Of a stretch of 64,000 nucleotides of DNA, positions 1-8,720 are shown in pieces (positions within the stretch are counted from its first letter, which is position 1; each line of letters begins with the position of its first letter). The notes under the pieces are model-generated. The model was not told the origin of the DNA. It saw only the letters and a list, made by a program, of their open reading frames with translations, and did not search any database. The translations under genes and the position numbers were made by a program. The stretch is from an uncultured Eubacterium sp. (GTDB lineage Bacteria; Bacillota; Clostridia; Lachnospirales; Lachnospiraceae): contig CAMUHY010000002.1 in assembly GCA_947088865.1 (NCBI GenBank), positions 62,001 through 126,000 of the forward strand, given 5' to 3'.

Positions 1-79
1 GATATTTAGCATAATCCACAGACGTTCTTCCCCAATCAAATGCTTTTCCATCATCAATTGATTTATTTACTATCTCCAT
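1..79 (-). CDS. Class I SAM-dependent methyltransferase, N-terminal fragment
   Basis: Only the first 26 codons lie in the window; the gene continues beyond its left edge. The visible peptide contains GKAFDWG followed shortly by DYAKY, a start typical of small class I methyltransferases of Clostridia that act on unknown substrates. The ATG (complement of 77-79) is preceded by GGAGAA at good spacing, which supports the start. The catalytic SAM-binding region is not visible, so the assignment rests on the N-terminal signature alone. Confidence 0.6.
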   Translation of the reverse strand, partial: MEIVNKSIDDGKAFDWGRTSVDYAKY

Positions 80-312
80 ACAATAATTCTCCAAATCTTA
101 TCTATAATCCGTTTATTATAACTTAACATATTATTATACAAGATACCCCACGATTTTACCATTGAGTATGTAACTTTTATAAAAATATATTCTCTTATGC
201 CTTGCCCATATTCGCCTATAAACTAAAGGTAAGAATTTCGTAAGAAATTTGTTAAAAAAACAAAATAATATACTAATATAAAATAAAAATATTAAAAATG
301 TATTATGATATA

Positions 313-372
313 ATAATCTTGGCAAAAGCCGAGATATAAAAGTTTGCTTTGCAAACTTCTGGCATTTCACTA
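313..372. repeat. Double-hairpin repeat, copy 1
   Basis: This is the main feature of the 430-base gene-free stretch 80-513. It has a short GC hairpin (CTTGGC/GCCGAG) followed after ATATA by a second one, AAGTTTGC-ttt-GCAAACTT. A second copy with the same order and spacing lies at 27129-27186. The rest of the gap is very AT-rich and shows no other structure I can support; it must hold the promoter of the C39-like gene. Confidence 0.6.
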
Positions 373-513
373 TATATTAATTTCTTACCATGTATAAAAT
401 CATAATATACTATATTTCATACAAAAAGAATGTATCATTTAAGAACGTACATTTTGGCGTATATTTTGATATTTTGTTTTTATATTAAAAATATGTTTAA
501 GCAAGGAGAAAAT

Positions 514-1545
514 ATGAGCAATAGAAATAAAGAGTGGAATATTCAATCTGGTGAGATTGAAACAATAAAAAAGAGAAGAAAAAATGCTGCAAGGCATAAA
601 AGAAGAAAGAAAATAACACTGCTCATGTGTGAGTTGTGCATATTGGCACTGCTTATCGCAGCAGTTATTCTGTGTATTCAATATGTAATAAAGCCAACAG
701 AAAATAACCCAAACATGAAGTTGCAGGAAGGCAAAAATACCATATCTGATAACAGCAAAACACAAATAAAAACATCCGAAAGCACATTTGATAATGAACA
801 GGCGGCTGCAAGTCAAAAGATTATTAGGTATTCATTTGAACGCCCAAAAGCACGGGAAGATGAGGAAATTAAAACGAGAATTTCTGAACTGTGCAAAAAA
901 TATCCGAATTTTCAGGAAATATATGACAATATAGAAAAATACCCCAATAATCTGCTTGCGGCTCTTGGCAATAATCCAGATATGATAGATTATGTCAAAG
1001 AGTATCCAACAGCAGAGCATACGGTGAGTGGCGGGCTTACATCAGAGGAGCTTCAAAAGAAATTTCCTCTTTTTATACAGTGGGATAAGCGTTGGGGTTA
1101 CGCAGATTACGGAGATGATACAATTGCACTGTCGGGGTGCGCTCCAACCTGTATTTCTATGGTAGCGGTTGCACTTACAAAAAATGCTCAGGCAACGCCG
1201 GACAAAATAGCGGATTATGCACAACACAACGGTTACTACCAGCCGAATGTCGGAACGGCATGGAACATGATGACACAAGGAGCAAAAGCATTTGGCATAC
1301 AAGGGACAGAAACGAGTCTCAATAAAAATAAAATTTTTAATGAACTTGAAAACGGGAATCCAATAATATGCAGTATGCGAGCAGGAGACTTTACAGCAGT
1401 AGGACATTTCATTGTTCTGATAGGCGTTAAAAATGGAAAGCTTATCGTGAATGACCCAAACAGTACTATACGAAGTAACATGCAGTGGGATTATGAGGAT
1501 ATTGAAAGACAGATAAAAAATTTATGGGTTTTTCATAAAATATAG
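514..1545 (+). CDS. Membrane-anchored C39-like cysteine peptidase domain protein
   Basis: A 343-residue protein with a basic N-terminus, one transmembrane segment (about residues 34-59), a low-complexity linker and a C-terminal papain-like C39_2 domain. The likely triad is Cys209 in SGCAPTC, His298 in GHFIVL and an Asn/Asp at about 313-314 in NDPNS. It probably sits outside the cell anchored by its N-terminus and cleaves peptides or cell-wall-associated substrates; the substrate is unknown. The reading frame is open from 430, but AAGGAG at 503-508 fits the ATG at 514. It is a single gene convergent with the deacetylase downstream. Confidence 0.8.
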   Translation: MSNRNKEWNIQSGEIETIKKRRKNAARHKRRKKITLLMCELCILALLIAAVILCIQYVIKPTENNPNMKLQEGKNTISDNSKTQIKTSESTFDNEQAAASQKIIRYSFERPKAREDEEIKTRISELCKKYPNFQEIYDNIEKYPNNLLAALGNNPDMIDYVKEYPTAEHTVSGGLTSEELQKKFPLFIQWDKRWGYADYGDDTIALSGCAPTCISMVAVALTKNAQATPDKIADYAQHNGYYQPNVGTAWNMMTQGAKAFGIQGTETSLNKNKIFNELENGNPIICSMRAGDFTAVGHFIVLIGVKNGKLIVNDPNSTIRSNMQWDYEDIERQIKNLWVFHKI

Positions 1546-1571
1546 CATGCTATCCTTATGTCAAAAAAATT

Positions 1572-1596
1572 AGACCGCTCATAAAATGGGCGGTCT
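1572..1596 (-). terminator. Rho-independent terminator between convergent genes
   Basis: The stem AGACCGC/GCGGTCT with mostly paired inner bases sits between the two convergent stop codons. On the minus strand it is followed by a run of seven T, so it best serves the deacetylase gene; the plus side has only weak T content. Confidence 0.75.
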
Positions 1597-1625
1597 GACA
1601 AATCTATATAAAAATAAGAACATCT

Positions 1626-2597
1626 TTAATTGGCAATCTGTCTGCCTGTGCCATCCATATGAAAATTCTCTTTTACAATCAGTTGTGAAATAGGCACTAA
1701 TGTGTAGCCTTGTTCTTGCAGACTTGTAATAACGTTTTCTAAAGCCTGTGCTGTATATTTTGCCCCATTGTGCATAAGAATAATGGAACCATTCCCCAAA
1801 GCCTTGTGCTGTGTAACTGTTTTTATAATATTAGATACACCATAATCTTTCCAATCAAGGCTGTCAACATCCCACTGAATTGGATAATGGTTTATTCCAT
1901 ATGTAGTTTTTATCAATGTAGAATTATAATCTCCATATGGCGGTCGAAACAAAAAGCAATCATATCCTGTAATTTCTTTTATTTTTGCATCCACAGAAGA
2001 AATTTCTTGTATTTGTTCTGCTTCTGACAGTTTGCTCATCTGTTTATGATTTTCACTATGATTGCCTAAATCATGCCCACGTGCATAAATTTCTTTTACC
2101 ATATCTGGATATTCTTTAACCCAGCCGCCTGTCATAAAAAATGTAACCTTAACATTATATTTGTCAAGCGTATTGAGAATATCTAACGTATCATCAGCAC
2201 CCCATGCAGCATCAAACGATAAAGCAACCTTTTTTTCATCTGTTTTCACACAGTAAATTGGCAAATCCTTCTTCCCTGCACGGCTGTCCCCGACAATATT
2301 TCCTCCGCCAATTCCGTTTGATTTTGTATTGTTGGACTTTTCAGGTGTTGTACCATTTGATTCTGCATTTGTTGACGTTGCAATCAATCGACCTGTGTCA
2401 TTTCCATTATTTTCTACATTATTAGAATTAGCAGACTGCATTGTACGAATATCATCAAGAGGATGATAATATAAAAAAATAGCAAGTGCAGCTATGATAA
2501 TAGCAGTCGACATAAGGTATACGGCACGGGTGGCTTTTGTATTGGTTTCTTCCTTTTTTGAATCTTTATTTTTAAGTTTTTGCATGGGGTTAAACAT
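1626..2597 (-). CDS. Polysaccharide deacetylase, PdaB-like
   Basis: About 323 residues: a short cytoplasmic tail, one membrane anchor near residues 25-45, a Ser/Asn/Thr-rich linker, then a NodB-homology domain. Visible motifs are SFDAAWGADDT (motif 1 in the PdaB style, where the usual second Asp of TFDDGP is replaced), GNHSENH (metal-binding histidines), RPPYGDYN and ILMHNG. The family removes acetyl groups from peptidoglycan or chitin-like sugars outside the membrane, and PdaB relatives act in spore cortex formation. The start is uncertain: the frame is open to 2672 with a TTG, and ATGs lie at 2597 and 2585. None has a strong ribosome site; 2597 is preferred because TTGGAA lies upstream. Confidence 0.8.
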   Translation of the reverse strand: MFNPMQKLKNKDSKKEETNTKATRAVYLMSTAIIIAALAIFLYYHPLDDIRTMQSANSNNVENNGNDTGRLIATSTNAESNGTTPEKSNNTKSNGIGGGNIVGDSRAGKKDLPIYCVKTDEKKVALSFDAAWGADDTLDILNTLDKYNVKVTFFMTGGWVKEYPDMVKEIYARGHDLGNHSENHKQMSKLSEAEQIQEISSVDAKIKEITGYDCFLFRPPYGDYNSTLIKTTYGINHYPIQWDVDSLDWKDYGVSNIIKTVTQHKALGNGSIILMHNGAKYTAQALENVITSLQEQGYTLVPISQLIVKENFHMDGTGRQIAN

Positions 2598-2733
2598 ATA
2601 AAAATAGTTCCAATCAAAAATGATTGTTATAATATATGATAATAATATAATAATGATGATTGAGAAAAACAAAATATTATATATTAGTTATTGTAATTTT
2701 CTCTTTCTTATGTTATCTTAAATATTAAGCAAA

Positions 2734-2755
2734 GCATCCACTCCAAAGTGGATGC
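2734..2755 (-). terminator. Terminator of the small toxin-like gene
   Basis: A perfect nine-pair stem GCATCCACT/AGTGGATGC with a four-base loop. On the minus strand it is followed by a T-rich run (TTTGCTTAATATTT). It would end the transcript of the 53-residue ORF about 65 bases after its stop. Confidence 0.6.
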
Positions 2756-2789
2756 TCCTAAACAAAAGTGGATTGTCTTAACAGACATT

Positions 2790-2816
2790 GCCTCTCTGTA
2801 GTGCAGACAGAGAGGC
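2790..2816 (+). terminator. Plus-strand terminator facing the toxin-like gene
   Basis: A perfect ten-pair stem GCCTCTCTGT/ACAGAGAGGC is followed on the plus strand by ATTTTTATTT, which overlaps the stop codon of the opposite-strand small ORF. No plus-strand gene precedes it, so it could end a short antisense RNA overlapping the 3' untranslated region of the toxin-like mRNA. That RNA is inferred, not seen. Confidence 0.5.
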
Positions 2817-2820
2817 ATTT

Positions 2821-2982
2821 TTATTTAGCATAAGGATGGCTCGCAAGGCGTGACATCCGTTGTTTATTCTTGTTGTCCTTATCTCTTGTGAGAAAGGCAA
2901 GAAACGCAACAATCAAGCTGCCAAAGGTTGCTAACAATGTTAGGATTCCAATGAAAATTGAGATAACCTCAAATGCTGTCAT
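2821..2982 (-). CDS. Small holin-like / BsrG-TxpA-type membrane peptide (candidate type I toxin)
   Basis: A 53-residue ORF with an acidic N-terminus (MTAFEVIS), a single hydrophobic segment (about residues 8-32) and a highly charged tail (TRDKDNKNKQR). This layout matches the putative holin-like toxin family that includes BsrG and TxpA, membrane peptides silenced by antisense RNA. It has one of the strongest ribosome sites in the window, AAAGGAGGTGCGCGAT-ATG. An exact complement of that site lies upstream in the leader, and terminators on both strands lie at its 3' end. Function is inferred from these features; it could also be a small membrane protein of another kind. Confidence 0.6.
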   Translation of the reverse strand: MTAFEVISIFIGILTLLATFGSLIVAFLAFLTRDKDNKNKQRMSRLASHPYAK

Positions 2983-2989
2983 ATCGCGC

Positions 2990-3039
2990 ACCTCCTTTCC
3001 TATGTACTCCCAGCTAGCTAGGGTATTGGTTCAGGAGGT
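2990..3039 (-). promoter_or_regulatory. Sequestered ribosome site of the toxin-like mRNA
   Basis: On the minus strand ACCTCCT (3033-3039) is exactly complementary to the ribosome site AGGAGGT (2990-2996), 36 bases apart, with the palindrome AGCTAGCT between them. Pairing would hide the ribosome site, as is known for mRNAs of several type I toxins. Confidence 0.5.
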
Positions 3040-3171
3040 TGCCACTCTGTCATGGATACTCTTCTTGGAACATTTTTGTTCCATTGGCTTTTGCCACATA
3101 CATAATCATATCATCAACACTATAAAATTTCAACTAATTTATATCTACATTAATAACATTTGTATAACATA

Positions 3172-5817
3172 TTATATATTCTCATTCTGTATTGTCTCAA
3201 CAATATTTTTCCGATTAATTTTATTCATAGAATACTGTGTTGTTGCAAACAATAAAACAAATACAGCTGCTATGGCTATCAATATGCCTCCATATGGCAA
3301 TTGATACGGCATTTCAATTCCTTCTGAAAACGCTTTATAGAAACAAACCGACAATACAATTCCTACTGGAATCCCAATCAATAACGATTTTATTCCATAA
3401 AATACACTTTCTAGCCATACCATTCTTGTAAATTCTTTTTTTGTCATACCAATGGATTTTAACATAGCAAACTCTCTGGAACGCAATTCCATATTCGTAG
3501 TAATAGTATTAAATATATTGGTAATGCCAACCAGTGATATAACAATAATAAATCCATATAAAAATATAGAAAACAATACTATCGTGGAACGATTTTGTTC
3601 ATATGCCTGTTTTAAATTATTTAAATCATATCTTACAAAAGTTGCCTCATTTTCAAAGGTTTTTTGTATCTCATCAGGATTGTCACATTGAAGATAAATA
3701 CAAAGTGAACTATATGGCATAGAATAACATTGATGACTATCCATCCATTCATCACTTACCACAATAATTCCTTCTACGCTTGTTTTATTCGTATCATTAA
3801 GTCCCATTGGACGCTCACTCGTCTGTATGGCAATTTCAATATCCATTTGCTTATTATCATCCAAATTTGCTGACAAATTGCTATTATTGTTATACTCATT
3901 ATTTGACATCTTTGGCGTTAAACCATGAATCATATCACCCGATTTATATTGATATTTCATTCCCACAGCACGTTTGCCGCCTTTTTCATAACTTAAATAA
4001 TCTGCAATCAAGATTCCTTTATCTTTGACCTTATCTGGTGACAATCCTAATTTCTTACAATACGCTTTATATTCTTCATCTCCAATACTGGCTACCATAA
4101 ATGAAAGACTACTATCTTCCTTTACAATTTCTGATATATACTGTAAATATTGTTCCGAAAATGGAATGTCGGATATCTTTACCAGCATTTCCCCTCTCCT
4201 TAAAATTTCATACTGCTTGACACCTTCCATCTGTGTAATCTGAATTGCCTCTTCAAAATTTTCATCCGAAAATACAGTTAATTGAATTTGATACGGAACA
4301 TCTTTATAATATATGGAAGAGGCTTGAAATCCAAGCTGTGTAAATGTTACCATAGCGACAAACACACCTACACTTACCACAATAGAAATAACTGTTGTTC
4401 TATATTTTACCCTTGCCCTGCGCAAGTTTTTATATGCAATTGCTCCTCCTACGCCAAATAAGCGATTAAAAATTTTTGGCGTGCGAAGTTCTTTTGCCCG
4501 AATACGAATCATTTTATTGCCTCGTATAGCAACAATTGGCGAAACCTTTGCTGCTTCTCTTGCCGCTTTTCCCGCTGAAAAATAAAGTGTAACTACTGCC
4601 AGCACAACACCTGCTATTACGGCTGGAACAGAAAATACATAAACAAGCTCCATCCCTAAAACGGTTATCATAAGATTGCCTATACACTTTACAACAATAT
4701 AAGTTGCAATCGTACCGCATATAATACCTAGTGGAATACCAATACAACCAAGCAGTATGGCTTCCCCATGCACCAATCGTCTGCGCTGCCTTTTTGTGGC
4801 GCCTATTGATGACATCATACCATACAACTTCATCTTCTCTGTCAATGATATAACAAAACTGTTTCGTATACAAAATACACTGGTAAAAATAACAATCAAA
4901 ATAGCAATGCTTGCTATGCCATATAACATACTCTTTGTGCTGTCGGAAAAAAGCATAAGTTCCCACTTTAACAGCCAAATATTACACACATAGGAAGAAG
5001 CAACCTTTTCCATCTGCGCAAAAACTTCTTTATCTGCATCACCACGATTATAACGATTATAAATTTCCTCCGAAACACCTAAAATAGAAGCAGTTACTTT
5101 ATCTCGATTTTGTATTGCGGACTTTGTATATTTCGCATAAATATTCAAATGCGATACATCATCTTTATTCGATAAAAAAGTTATTATCGTATATCCTGGT
5201 GCTAAGGTCGGCTCTATATGCTTATTGGGGCGTTTCATTAATCCAACAATTGTATATTCCATCTGCTGATGGACTTGCAATTCTTCTTCTTCACTCATAA
5301 ACGGATTATCTTGATATAATGGTTCTCCTTCACTGAGACGCTCTCCTACACCTAACGACAATTTATCGCCTACTTTATACGAAACGCCTCCATTTGTCCA
5401 AAGATGTTTTGAAATAATAACCTCATGGTCATTTTGTGGCAATCTTCCTTCAACCAAATCCACTCCTGCTGCTTTCATGCCATTTTCATCCATTGCATGA
5501 ATATACAAATAAGGTTTATCTGGGTTTATACTGCCCTCAAGCATGGCATATCCAATATCATACATATAACCTAATGATTCAATATTTCGATTTTCTTCAA
5601 AATATTTTCGATTTTCTTGCTTGACATCATAAAAAGCATAGTGGAAATCACCGCTATATTTTTTTTCATACTCCACCATACTGGCACGAAAGCTCTCCGC
5701 CATACTTGCAATGGCAGTAATCAGTGCCGTTGAAAGCAAAATGCCAATAATGGTAACAATGGTACGTTTTTTATTAAGAAAAAAATTACGCAATACCAAC
5801 TTATTTAACACATTCAT
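3172..5817 (-). CDS. FtsX-type ABC transporter permease (881 residues)
   Basis: The protein has an N-terminal membrane helix (about 17-37), a large extracellular domain, a block of three membrane helices near 295-410, then a second half with the same plan and three helices at the C-terminus. This is a duplicated FtsX/MacB permease. Permeases of this size paired with LolD-like ATPases usually handle antimicrobial peptides or lipoproteins rather than small solutes. It is the last gene of a regulator-kinase-ATPase-permease operon, 18 bases after the ATPase. The module most resembles peptide-sensing and resistance systems; the substrate cannot be read from the sequence. Confidence 0.85.
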   Translation of the reverse strand: MNVLNKLVLRNFFLNKKRTIVTIIGILLSTALITAIASMAESFRASMVEYEKKYSGDFHYAFYDVKQENRKYFEENRNIESLGYMYDIGYAMLEGSINPDKPYLYIHAMDENGMKAAGVDLVEGRLPQNDHEVIISKHLWTNGGVSYKVGDKLSLGVGERLSEGEPLYQDNPFMSEEEELQVHQQMEYTIVGLMKRPNKHIEPTLAPGYTIITFLSNKDDVSHLNIYAKYTKSAIQNRDKVTASILGVSEEIYNRYNRGDADKEVFAQMEKVASSYVCNIWLLKWELMLFSDSTKSMLYGIASIAILIVIFTSVFCIRNSFVISLTEKMKLYGMMSSIGATKRQRRRLVHGEAILLGCIGIPLGIICGTIATYIVVKCIGNLMITVLGMELVYVFSVPAVIAGVVLAVVTLYFSAGKAAREAAKVSPIVAIRGNKMIRIRAKELRTPKIFNRLFGVGGAIAYKNLRRARVKYRTTVISIVVSVGVFVAMVTFTQLGFQASSIYYKDVPYQIQLTVFSDENFEEAIQITQMEGVKQYEILRRGEMLVKISDIPFSEQYLQYISEIVKEDSSLSFMVASIGDEEYKAYCKKLGLSPDKVKDKGILIADYLSYEKGGKRAVGMKYQYKSGDMIHGLTPKMSNNEYNNNSNLSANLDDNKQMDIEIAIQTSERPMGLNDTNKTSVEGIIVVSDEWMDSHQCYSMPYSSLCIYLQCDNPDEIQKTFENEATFVRYDLNNLKQAYEQNRSTIVLFSIFLYGFIIVISLVGITNIFNTITTNMELRSREFAMLKSIGMTKKEFTRMVWLESVFYGIKSLLIGIPVGIVLSVCFYKAFSEGIEMPYQLPYGGILIAIAAVFVLLFATTQYSMNKINRKNIVETIQNENI

Positions 5818-5835
5818 TTTGACTCCCTGCCTTTC

Positions 5836-6609
5836 CTAATTTAAAATAACATTTTGACCGTTGTTATCCAAATGGAACATAGCACTTTGACCCTTGTTAT
5901 CTAAATGACCGCCTTGCTTTATAAATCTTGCATTATCGCTGCGGTCACTGACAATCTTTCCATCTTCAATCGTCAGCACTCTGTCTGCTTGTTTTGCAAT
6001 TTCTAAGTCATGGGTAATCATAATGATGGTCTGCATATATTTACGGTTAAATAATTTCAATAATTCTATAATCTCTTTGCTTGCCTTTGAATCAAGATTT
6101 CCTGTCGGTTCATCTGCCAATATAATCGCTGGACGATTCATCAGCGCTCTTCCAATTGCCACACGCTGCTGCTGCCCTCCTGACAATTCATTTGGCAAAT
6201 GACGCAATCTTTTGCTTAATCCAAGTGTTTCTGTAAGCTCCCTTAACAACTCTGCATCGGGTGTCTTTCCATCTAATTCTGTCGGAAGTGTAATATTTTC
6301 TTTCACATTTAAAACAGGAATCAAATTAAAAAATTGATAAATCAATCCAACTTGACGCCTTCTAAAAATTGCTAACTTATCATCATTCAAACGATAGATA
6401 TCTTCATCTTCAATAAAAACGCTGCCGTCTGTCGGGCGGTCAACCCCGCCAAGTATATGAAGCAATGTGGACTTTCCGCTGCCAGAGCTTCCCACAATCG
6501 CAACAAATTCTCCTTTTTCAATAGATAAATTAATATCGCTGATAGCTACAACTTGATTTTCTTTTTCTCCATAAATTTTTGTTAAATGCTTCGTTCTTAA
6601 AATTTCCAT
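5836..6609 (-). CDS. ABC transporter ATP-binding protein, LolD/MacB type
   Basis: A 257-residue ATPase with Walker A GSSGSGKST, signature LSGGQQQRVAIGRAL and Walker B ILADEPTGNLDS. It powers the adjacent FtsX permease. The last ~25 residues lie beyond the normal end of the fold and contain a duplicated HLDN(K/N)GQ(S/N) unit encoded by two 33-base near-repeats, which looks like a recent small duplication at the 3' end. The start ATG follows GAAAGGATTGATGTAA. Candidate binding repeats for the module's response regulator lie just upstream. Confidence 0.92.
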   Translation of the reverse strand: MEILRTKHLTKIYGEKENQVVAISDINLSIEKGEFVAIVGSSGSGKSTLLHILGGVDRPTDGSVFIEDEDIYRLNDDKLAIFRRRQVGLIYQFFNLIPVLNVKENITLPTELDGKTPDAELLRELTETLGLSKRLRHLPNELSGGQQQRVAIGRALMNRPAIILADEPTGNLDSKASKEIIELLKLFNRKYMQTIIMITHDLEIAKQADRVLTIEDGKIVSDRSDNARFIKQGGHLDNKGQSAMFHLDNNGQNVILN

Positions 6610-6658
6610 TTACATCAATCCTTTCATTTACTTTATGCTCACAGCATAACAAAGCAAA

Positions 6659-6680
6659 ATGACATTTTGATGACATTTTA
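6659..6680 (-). promoter_or_regulatory. Direct repeats, likely response-regulator operator upstream of the ATPase gene
   Basis: Plus-strand reading gives ATGACATTTTG immediately followed by ATGACATTTTA, two copies with an 11-base period overlapping the 3' end of the kinase gene. OmpR-family regulators typically bind such head-to-tail repeats one helical turn apart. In peptide-sensing modules the transporter genes often have their own promoter here. No clear -10 box is visible. Confidence 0.5.
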
Positions 6681-7901
6681 AGATTTTAAAAATTTTATTA
6701 AAAAGGTCGTGTTTTTGTCCTTCTCTGATGATACCGTAATATATCCATTTTGCCGCTCTATAATCTCTTTGCACAATGCTAAACCTATCCCTACACTGTC
6801 CTCTTTTGCAGCGCTGCTTCTATAAAACCGCTCAAAAATATGTTTTTGGTCTTTAACAGAAATTCCTTTTCCAAAATCAATCACTGAAATAGCTGTATAC
6901 ACAGTATTATCATCAACATGAACAATTACCTGTCCATCAATTGGACTGTGTTCTATCGCATTTTTTACTAAATTGGTAATAGCTTCTTTAATCCAATGTT
7001 TATCACCATAAATAACAACGTTACACATTCCTTCTTTGTTTAATTGAATCTGCTTCCATTCCGCCATGAGCGCCAAATTTTCAAATACTTCTTCTAACAT
7101 ACTATCCACGTAAATGATATTTTTTTCAAATTCAATAACGCCTGCGTCCATTCGTGATAACTTTAACAGCGTTACCACAAGCCAATTGACATTGGTAATC
7201 TGCCTTGTAATTTCAGACAAAAATTTGCGCCGCGTTGCTTCCTCCATATGTTCACTTTCCGAAAGATTATCCAAAAGAACAAGACAAGATGTAAGAGGTG
7301 TTTTTAACTGATGGGAAATATCTGATACCGAATCTGCCAATGCTTTTTTCCCTCTGCTTGACTGTTCTGCTACCTTCTTTAACATAATCGTAACTTTGTA
7401 CAACTCATTTTTTAATCCACTCAGCTCATCCTCTTTATTGTCTTCCATTTCTAAAGCATATATTCCCTGCTCAATCTTTCGTATATAGGAAGTCAACTCT
7501 ACAATTTTTTTGTCACGTCGTTTTTGATAAAGCCAAATCAACAACAATACCCCCACACATAAAAATACAAACAAAAAATTACTTGCAACAAGAATGTCTC
7601 TCTTATATCTTACTTGACTTAAAATCGGCATATTTTGCGGAAATACTCCATAATGTTCCAGTATAGATTTATCTATTTTTTTCACTTCATTTTTATTTAA
7701 AATTTCAATCCATTCCTCTTCCCTGAAATCAGGATATTGTCCTTTTACATTTTCCAGCAAAACAGCAAGAACATTATAATATCCATCGGACATTTCTTGT
7801 ATTGTCTGCTGTATAGAAAAATTCCACGCTGTTATGATAATTATCATAAACACCGCTGTCATCATTATATATTTTTTAAAGGATTTATTTGTACTCCACA
7901 T
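6678..7901 (-). CDS. Sensor histidine kinase of the first ABC module
   Basis: A 407-residue kinase with two membrane helices (about 12-30 and 107-125) enclosing a ~75-residue extracellular loop, then a coiled linker, a HisKA domain with the phosphoacceptor in SHQLKTPLTS near residue 200, and a HATPase domain (NLVKNAIEHSP, DFGKGIS, GIGLALCKEII). The moderate extracellular loop suggests it may sense a ligand itself rather than only through the transporter. It follows the response regulator by 11 bases, so the two are co-transcribed. Confidence 0.92.
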   Translation of the reverse strand: MWSTNKSFKKYIMMTAVFMIIIITAWNFSIQQTIQEMSDGYYNVLAVLLENVKGQYPDFREEEWIEILNKNEVKKIDKSILEHYGVFPQNMPILSQVRYKRDILVASNFLFVFLCVGVLLLIWLYQKRRDKKIVELTSYIRKIEQGIYALEMEDNKEDELSGLKNELYKVTIMLKKVAEQSSRGKKALADSVSDISHQLKTPLTSCLVLLDNLSESEHMEEATRRKFLSEITRQITNVNWLVVTLLKLSRMDAGVIEFEKNIIYVDSMLEEVFENLALMAEWKQIQLNKEGMCNVVIYGDKHWIKEAITNLVKNAIEHSPIDGQVIVHVDDNTVYTAISVIDFGKGISVKDQKHIFERFYRSSAAKEDSVGIGLALCKEIIERQNGYITVSSEKDKNTTFLIKFLKS

Positions 7902-7912
7902 TCTTTTTTACT

Positions 7913-8578
7913 CTACTCTTTCTCAATTCTATATCCCATACCACGCACCGTTTTAATAATTTCTCCATCCAAATCTCCAATTTTTTTGCGAATCCGTTTC
8001 ATGGTTACAGTAAGTGTATTATCATTTACAAAATTTCCATCCGCATCCCAAATACCCGCTAAAATTTCATCTCGTGTAAACAATTTCCCCTGATTATTCA
8101 TCATACTGCTTAAAATTTTATATTCTAGTTTTGTAAGAACAACCTCTTCTCCATGACTGTATGCTTTGCCTGTTTTCGTGTCCAGTTTTAAAAATTTACA
8201 GCACAGCATATCTTGTGATTTCCCGCTTCGGCGCAAAACATTTTTAATACGTGAAATCAGCTCTCTATTGCGAAATGGTTTTTGAATATAATCATCCGCC
8301 CCCATATCAAAGCCTTGTACAACATCTTTTTCTTCCTCTTTCGCTGTCAAAAAAATAATTGGTATATCTTGAATTTTCTTAAATTGTTTGCAAAGTTCAA
8401 ATCCATTTCCATCTGGAAGCTTGATATCAAGCAGCACTAAATCAAAATTTTGTTGTCCAAAAAATGCAGTTGCTTCCTCAAAAGTTCTTGCAACAGCATA
8501 TATATAGCCTTCTTCTTGAAGTAAATATTCTAAACCCAATATAATGGATTCATTGTCTTCTACTAATAATAAATTCAT
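7913..8578 (-). CDS. OmpR-family response regulator of the first ABC module
   Basis: About 221 residues: receiver domain (acidic pocket ED, phosphorylated Asp in LLDIKLPDG, Lys in QKPF) and a winged-helix DNA-binding domain ending VRGMGYRIE. It likely activates the downstream transporter genes. The start at 8578 gives the canonical receiver N-terminus MNLLLVEDNE but has no adjacent ribosome site. AAAGGAG lies about 50 bases upstream, separated by a strong hairpin at 8600-8621. The frame is open further, to a TTG at 8617 inside that hairpin. The leader may have been altered by an insertion. Confidence 0.88.
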   Translation of the reverse strand: MNLLLVEDNESIILGLEYLLQEEGYIYAVARTFEEATAFFGQQNFDLVLLDIKLPDGNGFELCKQFKKIQDIPIIFLTAKEEEKDVVQGFDMGADDYIQKPFRNRELISRIKNVLRRSGKSQDMLCCKFLKLDTKTGKAYSHGEEVVLTKLEYKILSSMMNNQGKLFTRDEILAGIWDADGNFVNDNTLTVTMKRIRKKIGDLDGEIIKTVRGMGYRIEKE

Positions 8579-8599
8579 AAAATTTAACAGACACAAAAT

Positions 8600-8621
8600 C
8601 CCACTGCCTTTAGGCAATGGG
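8600..8621. repeat. Hairpin between ribosome site and start codon; IS200/IS605-end-like
   Basis: CCCACTGCC-ttta-GGCAATGGG forms a nine-pair stem (one wobble or mismatch position). It lies exactly between AAAGGAGACGAC and the first plausible ATG of the regulator gene. The sequence resembles the palindromes found at the ends of IS200/IS605-type elements in Clostridia, but no transposase is present. Confidence 0.4.
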
Positions 8622-8720
8622 AGGAATGTCGTCTCCTTTCTATATTAATAAATATTTTAATATAACTTACAAAGCTTTTATATTTTGCATTTTATCATAT
8701 ACTTATAAGCAACTCAAACA

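Noticed and set aside
2870-3304. Open frame of 144 codons on the plus strand
   Set aside because: It lies antisense to the toxin-like gene and to the 3' end of the permease gene, has no ribosome site and no protein-like composition.
4514-4978. 154-codon minus-strand frame inside the permease gene
   Set aside because: Shadow frame of a well-supported membrane protein gene, with a composition rich in Cys, Tyr and His typical of off-frame translation.
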